64,000 nucleotides of DNA. It comes from Pseudoalteromonas rhizosphaerae. GTDB lineage: Bacteria; Pseudomonadota; Gammaproteobacteria; Enterobacterales; Alteromonadaceae. This document shows, piece after piece, positions 1-8,920 of the stretch; the stretch's first letter is position 1; each line of letters begins with the position of its first letter. Both the position numbers and the translations under genes were made by a program. The stretch is taken from the NCBI RefSeq assembly GCF_902498845.1, contig NZ_CABVLM010000017.1, forward strand, positions 27,226 through 91,225. Reading direction: 5' to 3'. The notes beneath the pieces are model-generated. The model made no database searches and was not told the origin of the DNA. It worked only from the letters and a program-made list of their open reading frames with translations.

Positions 1-2372
1 CGAAATGCCGACATATACATGCCTGCAGTTCGCATTGGCCAAGTCATTTCACAGCCCGGGTGAAATGCATCAGCAAGGCAAAACTCCATCGCGCCGCGAG
101 TAAGTAGTTCTGGCTGCTCAGCAATTGGATAATCATCTAACGCGGTTACATTTGCATGTGCCGGACAAGCTGATTGAGGGGTGTAATCATTAATAAAATC
201 ACCTTTCACCCATTGGTCTAAAAAGCTCAACTGCAAATTTGATAGCGTTGCATGCTGGCGCACTGAGCCCGTGGGAGGAATGCTAATCGCGTCGCCATAC
301 AGCCAAGGCCATAGTTGTGGAGCTTGCGCACCGGGAACATCAAAACGACGAAAGTTATTAGACAGTGTACGGCGTAATTCCTGATAGGCAGGAGAGGGAT
401 CGCTAAGCTTTTCTAGCCATTCATTGGTGGTGTAATTAAACTGACCCCCCCAGCCAAATGCGCCAGCAAATCCGTCATTAACCCATTGTAAATCCGTCAT
501 TCGGGCAAATATGGGTTGAATGTCGTTACTAAAGGAAGGTCGCTGTGGTCTTGCCAGCATACCAGCATCTACAGCAACGTCGCGCATTAAATCCCACATG
601 GTGCGTACTGATTTTTGCATCGGTGCATAATCCGGTGGCGCGCAAATAACCCAAGCGGGCTCTACTCTTAGCGATATCCCCTGATATACAACCTCTGCTG
701 TAATTGGGCCATCTGAGGTGTCATCATACCAGCCTTCATTATTTGCAAAGGTAATGGCTATATCGCCGTTTACGTTGCGTGACACGCCATGACCACCGAG
801 CATGAGTAAGCGACCGTATTGATCACTGCGCATTTCGCCTAAGTACACATCCTGATCCATAAATTGGCCAATAAACTCATGCTTAGATTTTACGTTTTTG
901 CCGCTTATACTGTGTTTACCCCCTTTGATTAACAGCTTGCTACGATCGGCTACATTGTTATTACGCAGTAACGATGGCGGCGCATCTGCGGCTTCTGGAA
1001 TATCTAAAGCAATTTGAAATTCGTACCAGCAGGCTTTTTGATTTGCTAATTCAGCATGCCAAGTAATGTCTGCATTATCGAGGGTTAGTTCTTTTATCGC
1101 TTTACCAGCGGCATTAAAACCGTAAATTCTAAACTCAGCTGCTTGGCGCTTTAATGCACCTGTTTTATCTCGGTAACTGTATTCATCAGTATGAGCTATG
1201 GGCTGCGGTTGTTGCGGGCCAATAAAGTAGCCTTTTTTACTATTACCCACGCGCATTACACCAATAGGCGGATAAATACCGGCATAAACAATACACTCCG
1301 AGTCAGTATCTTGATCTTGCTGTGGCTTAAATTCACTTAACTGTTTAGGCTCTTGTAGCTGCTGACCGTTGGCTGTATGTCGGGCATGAGCACTGGCCGC
1401 ATAGGCTGACTTTCGAGCCAATGCAATGCTACCTAGAGGCTCATGGGCGGCTAAAGTACGCCAAATATTAAACGCTAAGTTATTACCAAGCTCAGCTTGA
1501 CCAATCGCGGTAATATTTTGTTGTGCTAAATGCAGCCGCGCAATACATACGTATGGGCTTTCTTCACAGCTCCACACGGCTTGTGCATCATCAAGTGGCA
1601 TTGTTTTTGGGTTTGTTCTTAATTGTACTTCAAAGCGAAATGTTGCACTGCCTTGACGTAAACGTCGCTGCAAATCTAAAGCGAGGTAATTATTATCGAC
1701 ACTGGGTGCGCCAAGTTCACTGCCTTCAGGCACTAAGCGATATTTTACAATCTGTCGTTCGCCTAATTTGAACGGTAATATTGCCCAATAATTAGCGCTT
1801 AAACAGCTTGCTTCAACTTTTTGCATAGCCTGTAAAATATTGGCTGTTTGTATGTGTTTTGGATTATTTAAATAGGCATCATAGTTTTTATCGATCACGC
1901 CAGCGGTGGTGAATTGGCACATCTGTTGCGCATTTTTGGTGAAAAATCGATCCATGTTTTGAAAAATAAAATCTGCAGTATCACCTTCGCCAATCAGCTT
2001 TGGCCCATCTACTCCAAAGAGCTTCACTGCCAATCCTAATGTGCTGTGTAAATCTGGTGATGATGGTAACGTATCACTTGAAAAGCGCACTGCACATTCG
2101 TATTCTTTGTCTGCAAAAATGCCAATTTTAAATTGTGGGTCTATATCTGGATTGATAATAAAGTGGCCGTAAGCGATGCCATGTTGCTTTCTAAATACAG
2201 CTCGGTGTGCTGGCTGTTGACCTTTGTCTATACGCGGCACTTGACCAAGGCCAACAAACATTTCAGTTAACCGCTGGCAGGCTAATTCAACATCTTTGTC
2301 ATTTGACCAACACGGCACATCGTTAGCAGTTGCTGGCGTTTTAGTACTGTGCTTTTTGGGTTTTTTAGCCAT
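1..2372 (-). CDS. LodA/GoxA-type quinone-cofactor oxidase with N-terminal catalase-like domain (partial, 3' end off window)
   Basis: An open frame runs from ATG at 2372 to the left edge (790 codons visible). Residues ~30-350 resemble small heme catalase-family proteins: an RAVFRKQHG block at 57-65, DLHSTLGLAVKLFG, and ARKSAY ending in the expected proximal heme tyrosine Tyr324. Phe60 sits where catalases carry the distal His. From ~359 it matches the L-lysine 6-oxidase (LodA)/glycine oxidase (GoxA) family: IYPPIGVMRVGNS, GELANQ-like LANQKACWYEF, DDTSDGPI, APPDYAP and HPGCEMTWP. Cys774 in that last motif corresponds to the cofactor-forming Cys of LodA; the partner Trp would lie beyond the edge. 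Family members oxidise amino acids and release H2O2. The fusion is seen in the sequence; substrate and catalase activity are unknown. Confidence 0.85.
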   Translation of the reverse strand, partial: MAKKPKKHSTKTPATANDVPCWSNDKDVELACQRLTEMFVGLGQVPRIDKGQQPAHRAVFRKQHGIAYGHFIINPDIDPQFKIGIFADKEYECAVRFSSDTLPSSPDLHSTLGLAVKLFGVDGPKLIGEGDTADFIFQNMDRFFTKNAQQMCQFTTAGVIDKNYDAYLNNPKHIQTANILQAMQKVEASCLSANYWAILPFKLGERQIVKYRLVPEGSELGAPSVDNNYLALDLQRRLRQGSATFRFEVQLRTNPKTMPLDDAQAVWSCEESPYVCIARLHLAQQNITAIGQAELGNNLAFNIWRTLAAHEPLGSIALARKSAYAASAHARHTANGQQLQEPKQLSEFKPQQDQDTDSECIVYAGIYPPIGVMRVGNSKKGYFIGPQQPQPIAHTDEYSYRDKTGALKRQAAEFRIYGFNAAGKAIKELTLDNADITWHAELANQKACWYEFQIALDIPEAADAPPSLLRNNNVADRSKLLIKGGKHSISGKNVKSKHEFIGQFMDQDVYLGEMRSDQYGRLLMLGGHGVSRNVNGDIAITFANNEGWYDDTSDGPITAEVVYQGISLRVEPAWVICAPPDYAPMQKSVRTMWDLMRDVAVDAGMLARPQRPSFSNDIQPIFARMTDLQWVNDGFAGAFGWGGQFNYTTNEWLEKLSDPSPAYQELRRTLSNNFRRFDVPGAQAPQLWPWLYGDAISIPPTGSVRQHATLSNLQLSFLDQWVKGDFINDYTPQSACPAHANVTALDDYPIAEQPELLTRGAMEFCLADAFHPGCEMTWPMRTAGMYMSAF

Positions 2373-2876
2373 TATTATATTCCTTATAGTATTGAAGCGG
2401 CTCTAGAGGTATTAGCTCTAAAAGTCCTTTTAAGCAAGTTCACTATTATTGAGCTGACTGCCATTTAGTTGTTTATTAGTGCTGCGTAATTTTTCAAAAT
2501 TATTAAATATATGGCTCACAGCCATGCTTGGTATTCCTACTGTTACTAATTAACTAACTTTTTAATCTGTAAAAGTAGAGCAATAATGGAAATAAAACTA
2601 TTACACGGTATTTCACGTGCTATTTATAGGATGTGTTAGGTATTTTCAGGGGGTGATACAACAGAGCCATCAATATAAGCATAGTTGCTTTTGGTTGCAG
2701 TAATGATGATGCCAACAGTTTAACGAAGTCATGAACTGTAGCATTGAACAATTATTTTAAGGGTTAACTCATACGTTAACAGTATAAATTGGAAGCTCTT
2801 TATTTGCCGGTTGTTTATTAAAAAGAAGACGCGAGAGAAACTCACGCCTCCTATTTTCACTATCGACTTCGCGCTA
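2373..2876. other. intergenic region between the LodA-like and GH97 genes
   Basis: About 500 bases with no convincing gene. It must hold the promoter of the minus-strand LodA-like gene in its left part and the 3' end of the GH97 transcript in its right part. The one short frame here (63 codons, 2729-2920 minus) overlaps the GH97 3' end and has no recognisable features. I saw no clear hairpin terminator. Confidence 0.4.
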
Positions 2877-4919
2877 TTATAAAGCTTTAAATCTAATTGC
2901 TGTGCCGCCGCTGGTGGCAAGTTTAAGTGTTAACTTATCAGCAGCTGTGACTATGCGCTTTTCGATTTTTAAATCGTATGGGTTGTTTTTCCACTGCGCA
3001 TTATTACCATCACGATAAATTTGTGCCTCAAACTTTTTACCTTGCTCTAAGAAGTCGAGTTTTATCTCTATGCTGCGAGCTTGCTCATCGGTTACTGCTC
3101 CTAAAAACCAGTCGTTACCAGAGTAGTTATCACGCTTACGCTCTTTGCGAGCAAACACCACGTAATCGCCAACCTCACCCGCTAGTGCGATACTTTGTTG
3201 CCAATCTGTTGGTACGTCTTGAATAAATTTAAATGCGTCCGGTTTGGCTAAATAGTTACGCGGAAGATCAGCGGCCATTTGGATTGGACTATACATTACG
3301 ACATATAACGCGAGTTGTTTCGCAAGTGTGGTTTGTGGACGATTTGTATCACCACCTAATCCATTAAAACTCATATCAAAAATGCCCGGTGTAAAGTCCA
3401 TTGGCCCAGCTAACATACGGGTAAAGGCGAGCATTGGAATATGCTCTGGTGGATTTGGCGGTGTGCCCCATGCATTAAACTCTTGGCCGCGAGCACCTTC
3501 GCGGGCTATCCAGTTCGGATAAGTACGGCGCAGACCTGTGTCTTTTATCGGTTCATGGGTGTTAATACTGATTTTATGTTTTGCAGCCAGTTGCACGCTG
3601 TGTAGGTATTCATTAACCATAAATTGGCCATCGTGCCACTCATGGCGAGCAATGCCGTTTTCATCAATGCGTTTGATGTTGCCGCCATCTGCTACGTAAC
3701 CTGTTTTTACTTGGCTGACGTTAGATTTTTCGTACAGTGCGTAGGCGTCTTCCATCTGGTTGCGGTAGTTGGTTACGTTGCCAGACGTTTCGTGGTGGCC
3801 AATCAGCTGTACGCCTTTTTCTTTGCCATAGCGAGTTAGCTCTGCAATATCAAAGTCAGCGTAAGGTTTAGTAAAACTAAAAACATCACCATTGAAGAAC
3901 CAGTCGCCATCCCAGCCAATATTCCAGCCTTCGACGAGTACCCCATCAAAACCGTATTTAGCTGCAAAATCCATGTAACGCTTGGTTTCTTTGGTGGTCG
4001 CACCGTGCTTTTCACCGCTGCCCCAAGTGTTCTCATTGATATGCATGCCCCACCAAATACCGACATATTTACCTGGTTTAACCCACGATACATCACCGAG
4101 TTTATTTGGTTCGTTGAGGTTTAAAATAATATCTGAGTTGATCAAATCAACGGCTTTGTCACCAATTTGAATGGTGCGCCACGGAGTATTAAATGCGCCG
4201 TGTTTTTTAACCGCAACACCATCAGACCAAGGCGTTAAGTCGGCTTGTAAAGTCCCTGGGCGACGTTGATTGAGCACCATCCCTGCATAATCAACTAATG
4301 CAGCTTCGTGAATGCTCACATGGACGCCATCAGCGTTTTTAAAGGTAAATGGAGTATGTGCAAGAGCAGCTTGTTGCAGTGGAGTGGTGTTATAAACATA
4401 TTCATAACGGTTCCAACCACGAGCTGGGATCCACCATGCGGTGGCTTTATCCGCACCACTAATTGCAAATTCGGTTAGCTCCTTAGTGATTTCAATATTT
4501 TCAAATCCAGCTTGTTTAGGTACTTCGTAACGAAAACCGACGCCATCATTAAAAGCTCGAAAACGAACCGTGTAAGTGCCGCCTTGTGGCGCTGGCTTTT
4601 TAAACGTAACCGCGAGCTCATTATGTTTATCTATAATAGTTTGGCGTTCACCCCAAGGTTGCTGCCATTGGCTGTTATGTTGGGAGTTGTTAACGTCGGT
4701 GATTGTAAAACCTTCAGCAAAGGCGGCTTGTTGTTTAAATTCGAAGCCAAGAGCTGAATTTTCAATAACATCTTTGCCGTTAAAGCTGATTTTATAACTT
4801 GGTGTAGCTTGCTGATCCGAAATGGTTATTGTTATATTTCCGTTCGGGGATTGAATCGTCGCGTCTTTAGCAAAACAAGCACTTGAAAGTCCAAGCAGAA
4901 GTAGCAAAGGTAATCGCAT
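2877..4919 (-). CDS. glycoside hydrolase family 97, SusB-like alpha-glucosidase
   Basis: This 680-residue protein has a signal peptide (MRLPLLLLLGLSSACFA) and the full GH97 layout: an N-terminal beta-sandwich (~20-270), a catalytic barrel (~275-590) and a C-terminal beta domain. THEPIKDTG places Glu456, REGARGQE places Glu474 and Glu480, and GGDTNRPQTT follows. Glutamate in the HEP motif matches the inverting alpha-glucosidase branch (SusB) rather than the retaining alpha-galactosidase branch, which uses Asp. It probably trims malto-oligosaccharides to glucose in the periplasm with Ca2+. It stands alone, but the pullulanase and TonB receptor at 20.5-27.7 kb would supply its substrate. Confidence 0.92.
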   Translation of the reverse strand: MRLPLLLLLGLSSACFAKDATIQSPNGNITITISDQQATPSYKISFNGKDVIENSALGFEFKQQAAFAEGFTITDVNNSQHNSQWQQPWGERQTIIDKHNELAVTFKKPAPQGGTYTVRFRAFNDGVGFRYEVPKQAGFENIEITKELTEFAISGADKATAWWIPARGWNRYEYVYNTTPLQQAALAHTPFTFKNADGVHVSIHEAALVDYAGMVLNQRRPGTLQADLTPWSDGVAVKKHGAFNTPWRTIQIGDKAVDLINSDIILNLNEPNKLGDVSWVKPGKYVGIWWGMHINENTWGSGEKHGATTKETKRYMDFAAKYGFDGVLVEGWNIGWDGDWFFNGDVFSFTKPYADFDIAELTRYGKEKGVQLIGHHETSGNVTNYRNQMEDAYALYEKSNVSQVKTGYVADGGNIKRIDENGIARHEWHDGQFMVNEYLHSVQLAAKHKISINTHEPIKDTGLRRTYPNWIAREGARGQEFNAWGTPPNPPEHIPMLAFTRMLAGPMDFTPGIFDMSFNGLGGDTNRPQTTLAKQLALYVVMYSPIQMAADLPRNYLAKPDAFKFIQDVPTDWQQSIALAGEVGDYVVFARKERKRDNYSGNDWFLGAVTDEQARSIEIKLDFLEQGKKFEAQIYRDGNNAQWKNNPYDLKIEKRIVTAADKLTLKLATSGGTAIRFKAL

Positions 4920-5129
4920 AGCTGTTCCTTGAGGTGTAACCTAATTGAAGCATTTAGCATAAAGCGCAAGGGCCTAGATTACGAGATGACTGCATACGTA
5001 TTCAGCTCATTAGTTAGCTTAGGTTAAATATTGAAAAATAATTAACGAGATATTTTTAACAGAATATAATTAACAAAAGATTAATCTAATTGGTTTATAA
5101 TGAATGAAGTTAAATAAGAAGATATTAAA

Positions 5130-5759
5130 ATGTTAAAGCAGACCTTCATTCTTTCATTGTGTTTAATGGTTTTTAATAGTTACGCTGGTATTATCACCAT
5201 TAATGATCAACAGCAAAAACCGCTCGCTAATGCCGTCGTCTGGTTAACGCCTGCGGATAAAAGTGTTGAATTCCCCGCGCCAACTACACCCTTTATAATG
5301 ACTCAAAAAGACCGGCAGTTTATTCCCCATGTGTTGGTGGTACCGCAAAATGCTCAAGTTGAGTTTCCAAATGCAGATTCAATCATGCACCACGTGTATT
5401 CGTTTTCCAAAGCTAAATCGTTTGAGCTAAAGCTATACCGAGAGCAACCACAGGATCCGATCAGTTTTGAGCAAACGGGCGTAGTTGAATTAGGCTGTAA
5501 TATTCATGATTGGATGTTGGGGTATATTGTGGTGGTTGATAGTCCGTATTACGCAATGACCAATGATAAAGGACAAATTGAGCTGACGCTTGAGGCCGGA
5601 GATTTTACACTCAATATTTGGCACTCCGAATTTAGTGACATCAGCAAAACTGAAAGCAAAGCCATTGCACTAACTAGTGCGCCGGTTGTTTATCAAATAA
5701 AACAGGCGATTATTTCTCGTGTTGCGGTGGGTGTTGATGAATTTGACGACTATGAATAA
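5130..5759 (+). CDS. periplasmic cupredoxin-domain protein ('methylamine utilization protein' type)
   Basis: The 209-residue product has a signal peptide (~1-19) and a plastocyanin-like domain. Candidate type-1 copper ligands are His87/His88 (in DSIMHHVYS) and Cys123, His126 and Met129 (in CNIHDWM), the usual H...C-x2-H-x2-M arrangement. A C-terminal beta segment follows (~140-205). Proteins of this family are often labelled methylamine utilization protein, but nothing here encodes methylamine dehydrogenase, so a role in copper or electron handling is only inferred. The stop overlaps the next start by eight bases, indicating translational coupling to the barrel protein. Confidence 0.82.
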   Translation: MLKQTFILSLCLMVFNSYAGIITINDQQQKPLANAVVWLTPADKSVEFPAPTTPFIMTQKDRQFIPHVLVVPQNAQVEFPNADSIMHHVYSFSKAKSFELKLYREQPQDPISFEQTGVVELGCNIHDWMLGYIVVVDSPYYAMTNDKGQIELTLEAGDFTLNIWHSEFSDISKTESKAIALTSAPVVYQIKQAIISRVAVGVDEFDDYE

Positions 5760-6975
5760 AGCTTGCTTTTACCTAGGTGTAGTGGGGCTAACATTAACGT
5801 GCAATGCTTTTGCACAAGTAAAGGGCTTAGTGCAACTAAGTGCAGTTCAGGGTGATCAATACGTAAGTTGGCAACAAGGTAGCGTAGGGCTATACCGATA
5901 CGATAGTGACAATGATGGCATTGTGCTTTCTCAGGGAGTCGTTGATTTTAGGACTGATTTAACCACCGCTTGGTCAGCACATGGGGTTATTAATGCTTAT
6001 CAAGATCCGCAGCCGACTTTAGGTTTTAGCCAAGCATATTTGCAATATAAGCCGCTAACAGCGAGTAACTATAAATGGCATCTGCGGGTAGGTGGTTTTT
6101 ACCCGTTATTATCATTAGAAAATCCAGATATGGGCTGGCTTTCACCATATAATTACACTAACTCAGCAATAAACTCATGGATAGGTGAAGAGGTACGTAC
6201 CGTTGGGGTTGAGGCCACTATCAAGCGGCCAGGGCGCAGCTTTAACAGTACCCATAGCTTTGCATTGGTTGGCGCTACATTTAAAGGTAATGATCCTGCA
6301 GGCACATTATTAGCTTGGCGTGGCTTTGCAATGCATGACCGCCAAACGACCTTTAATGAAAGTATTGCGTTTGCGCCAATCGCTTCATTTAATAGCACCG
6401 AACTTCAGTATCAGGCAAATCAGGTCTTGCCCTTTGAGGAGGTTGATGGGCGCTTTGGTTATTATGCAGGAATTCACTGGGATTATTTAAAAAAATCACA
6501 ATTTCGTTTTTATTATTACGATAATAATGGCGATCCTGCAGCACTAAATAGAAGTACTGGGCAATATGCATGGGATACTCGTTTTAGCAGCGTCGCGTGG
6601 CTATATAAATTTACTGCGAATACGCGCTTAATTGCGCAAATGATGTCGGGCACTACCGCTATGGGTGCTAAACGCGGTGTAAATAATAGCTTCTATAGTC
6701 ACTTTATATTAGTAAGTCATAAAATGGCCAAGCATCGTATTTCAATGCGTTATGATTATTTTGAGGTAACCGATCATGACGACTGGCAATTTGATCCTAA
6801 TGCCAGTGAAGGTGAAGGTATAACCGCGACCTGGCGCTATCAATTAACGCCGCAGTGGCAACTAGGGATTGAGGGCTCAGCATTACATAGCCAAGCAGAT
6901 AATCGCATGGCGATGAATAATCCCAAAAACCTATCACAGCAACAAATTAGCTTAAATGTTCAGTGGCGCTTTTAA
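5752..6975 (+). CDS. predicted outer-membrane beta-barrel protein of unknown function
   Basis: I chose the ATG at 5752, which overlaps the upstream stop; an earlier in-frame start at 5719 would put 11 residues before a clean signal peptide (MNKACFYLGVVGLTLTCNAFA). The 407-residue mature chain alternates polar and aromatic residues and ends in QWRF, a terminal Phe typical of outer-membrane barrels. I do not recognise a specific family. Its coupling to the cupredoxin gene suggests the two act together in the envelope, and the chemoreceptor gene 67 bases downstream may sense the same process. Function is not known from sequence. Confidence 0.7.
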   Translation: MNKACFYLGVVGLTLTCNAFAQVKGLVQLSAVQGDQYVSWQQGSVGLYRYDSDNDGIVLSQGVVDFRTDLTTAWSAHGVINAYQDPQPTLGFSQAYLQYKPLTASNYKWHLRVGGFYPLLSLENPDMGWLSPYNYTNSAINSWIGEEVRTVGVEATIKRPGRSFNSTHSFALVGATFKGNDPAGTLLAWRGFAMHDRQTTFNESIAFAPIASFNSTELQYQANQVLPFEEVDGRFGYYAGIHWDYLKKSQFRFYYYDNNGDPAALNRSTGQYAWDTRFSSVAWLYKFTANTRLIAQMMSGTTAMGAKRGVNNSFYSHFILVSHKMAKHRISMRYDYFEVTDHDDWQFDPNASEGEGITATWRYQLTPQWQLGIEGSALHSQADNRMAMNNPKNLSQQQISLNVQWRF

Positions 6976-7042
6976 TGGTAATTCAGATAGTTTGAACTAT
7001 ATTAAGTTGTGGCTGATGTTGTATTTTATGCAAAGGTGAAAA

Positions 7043-8644
7043 ATGAACTTACAGAGTATTCGAATCAAGAGCTCGCTGCCAATTGTGTTACTTGGGATTG
7101 CGATAATAGTACTGATAGCAGGCTATACTCACTTAATTAACTTACAAAAAGATGCGTTAGAAGCACAATCTGAGCGATTTTTAAATGCTATTTCAGTAGT
7201 GGTTAATGGTGACCGTGATCTTTACCAAGCCAAAGTAGCTGAACTACACCTAGTAACCAATAAGATAGGTAATGCCGAAGAACTGCAAGATCATCAAGAA
7301 AACGCACAGCAAGTGACCGATCGTTTTAATCAATATTTACATTTTTTATCAGCCTACCCGCAAGTAACGGCGCAGTTTACTGGCTTTGATAGTGCCTTTG
7401 AAAAATGGTTATCAGCATCAAACGCGTATATCAATGACCCACAAAACAAGCAAAAAAATCAGCAGGCTAATACTGAGTTTGCAGCGCTGCGCGATATTTT
7501 AGATAAAGCAGGTGAACAAGCTGAATTGACGTCTAAACAAGAAAAACAAAAGCTGCTAGAGAAGATAACCACAACGAAACTGTTTTTACTGACTATGGTG
7601 GTGGTGCTGTTAGCCATTTCAGCTTGGTTCAGTTATATGATCCCACGTCAGTTAACGAAGCAAATGCATTACGTGACTGCGAGAATTAATGATATTGCCT
7701 CTGGTGATGGTAATTTAACAGAGCGTATTGTGGTAAAAAGCCAAGATGAATTTGCCGAGCTGGCAACGGCATTTAATCGTTTTTTAGATAATTTGCAGCA
7801 ACTGATCCGTGATATTTTAGGCCAAGCTAATGAGCTTAACCATTTAGGTACTGATTTAAGTCAGTTCGCAAATCAAAATAATCAGATCACTCAAAAACTC
7901 AGCCAAGCATCAGAATCAATTGTCAGTGCGGTTCATCAAATGAGTGTCGCTAGTCGCGAAGTGGCTAATGTGGCGCAGCAGTCTTCAAAAGAAGCTGATA
8001 ACTCACAGCAACTGGCTAAGCAAGGTTTAACGGCTGTGGCTAATTCGAGTGATAAAATAGTCGCGCTATCTGAAAATATGGAACATGCCAGTAACAAATC
8101 AACCGAACTGCAACAAAGCTCTGATAATATAGCTAAAGTGCTGGAAGTGATCCGCGCGATTGCAGAGCAAACTAATCTACTTGCGCTAAATGCTGCTATC
8201 GAAGCGGCGCGTGCTGGCGAACAAGGGCGGGGGTTTGCGGTGGTCGCCGATGAAGTACGCACCTTGGCAACGCGCACTCAAGAAAGTACCAACGATATTC
8301 AAAAAATGGTTGAGCAGTTTGCCAATAGTGTCGAGCAGTCTTTAACGGCAATTAATGGTGGCAAACGCTTTGCAGATGAAGCCGTAGCCTCGTTTACGCA
8401 AACCAATGATGTGCTTAATGCGATGCAAGAGTCATCAGTAAAAGTGAATGATATGGCTATGCAAACAGCCCAAGCTACCGATGAGCAAACCGCAGTAGCG
8501 GAAGAAATAAGTCATAATTTATCGTCATTGAACGAGCAAACCATGCAAGGTGGCGAGTTGGCACGTTCAACTGAAGAAGTTGCGGTAAGAATGAACCAAT
8601 TAACCGATGAATTAAGCCGCCTAGTGCAGCGCTTTAAAGTTTAA
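7043..8644 (+). CDS. methyl-accepting chemotaxis protein
   Basis: A 533-residue transmembrane chemoreceptor. TM1 is at ~12-31, followed by a helical periplasmic sensor of about 145 residues, TM2 at ~179-200, a HAMP domain to ~255 (MHYVTARINDIASGDGNLTE) and a coiled-coil signalling domain. The hairpin tip contains the conserved AIAEQTNLLALNAAIEAARA, GRGFAVVADEVR block that docks CheA/CheW. It probably steers flagellar or pilus behaviour. The ligand is unknown; location after the cupredoxin/barrel pair raises the possibility of a copper- or redox-linked signal. A terminator follows at 8664. Confidence 0.95.
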   Translation: MNLQSIRIKSSLPIVLLGIAIIVLIAGYTHLINLQKDALEAQSERFLNAISVVVNGDRDLYQAKVAELHLVTNKIGNAEELQDHQENAQQVTDRFNQYLHFLSAYPQVTAQFTGFDSAFEKWLSASNAYINDPQNKQKNQQANTEFAALRDILDKAGEQAELTSKQEKQKLLEKITTTKLFLLTMVVVLLAISAWFSYMIPRQLTKQMHYVTARINDIASGDGNLTERIVVKSQDEFAELATAFNRFLDNLQQLIRDILGQANELNHLGTDLSQFANQNNQITQKLSQASESIVSAVHQMSVASREVANVAQQSSKEADNSQQLAKQGLTAVANSSDKIVALSENMEHASNKSTELQQSSDNIAKVLEVIRAIAEQTNLLALNAAIEAARAGEQGRGFAVVADEVRTLATRTQESTNDIQKMVEQFANSVEQSLTAINGGKRFADEAVASFTQTNDVLNAMQESSVKVNDMAMQTAQATDEQTAVAEEISHNLSSLNEQTMQGGELARSTEEVAVRMNQLTDELSRLVQRFKV

Positions 8645-8663
8645 TTGTTTGCTGTAGGCAATA

Positions 8664-8690
8664 AAAAAGGGTTCGAGAGAACCCTTTTTT
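8664..8690 (+). terminator. intrinsic terminator after the chemoreceptor gene
   Basis: A hairpin pairs AAAAAGGGTTC with GAACCCTTTTTT across a short GAGA loop and ends in a T run, 20 bases after the stop codon. The A/T symmetry lets it work in both directions. Confidence 0.85.
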
Positions 8691-8707
8691 GCGTTGTTAG
8701 TATCTAA

Positions 8708-8914
8708 TACCAATCGACTTAAATATTTAACCATTCTAGCGCGCTAAATAAAGCGCTAACTGCGTTAGTAATTTTTCATGTACGACTGCATGGATGCAAG
8801 AGGTAGAGCAATGCAGGAGCAATTGCCGAGAACAACTACATGTCAAAATCTCTGCCTTGTTACCACTGTATTTTTCTGTCGCTATAAATGGTCAGTAACT
8901 TAAAACGATTGGTA
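8708..8914. mobile_element. MITE-like non-coding element with terminal inverted repeats
   Basis: A 207-base segment begins TACCAATCGACTTAA and ends TTAAAACGATTGGTA, which are inverted copies differing at two positions. The pairing continues inward with mismatches for about 40 bases (left ACCATT...AGCG, right CGCTATAAATGGT). The trinucleotide TAA flanks both ends (8705-8707 and 8915-8917), as expected for a small target duplication. There is no ORF, so it would need a transposase supplied elsewhere. It sits five bases from the speE stop codon, so speE transcripts running left would include it. Confidence 0.6.
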
Positions 8915-8920
8915 TAACGT

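Noticed and set aside
1523..1771. 82-codon plus-strand frame at the left end
   Set aside because: Lies antisense to the open LodA-like gene, which has strong family motifs in the other strand.
7936..8277. 113-codon minus-strand frame inside the chemoreceptor gene
   Set aside because: Antisense to the highly conserved signalling domain; Ala/Ser-rich shadow translation.
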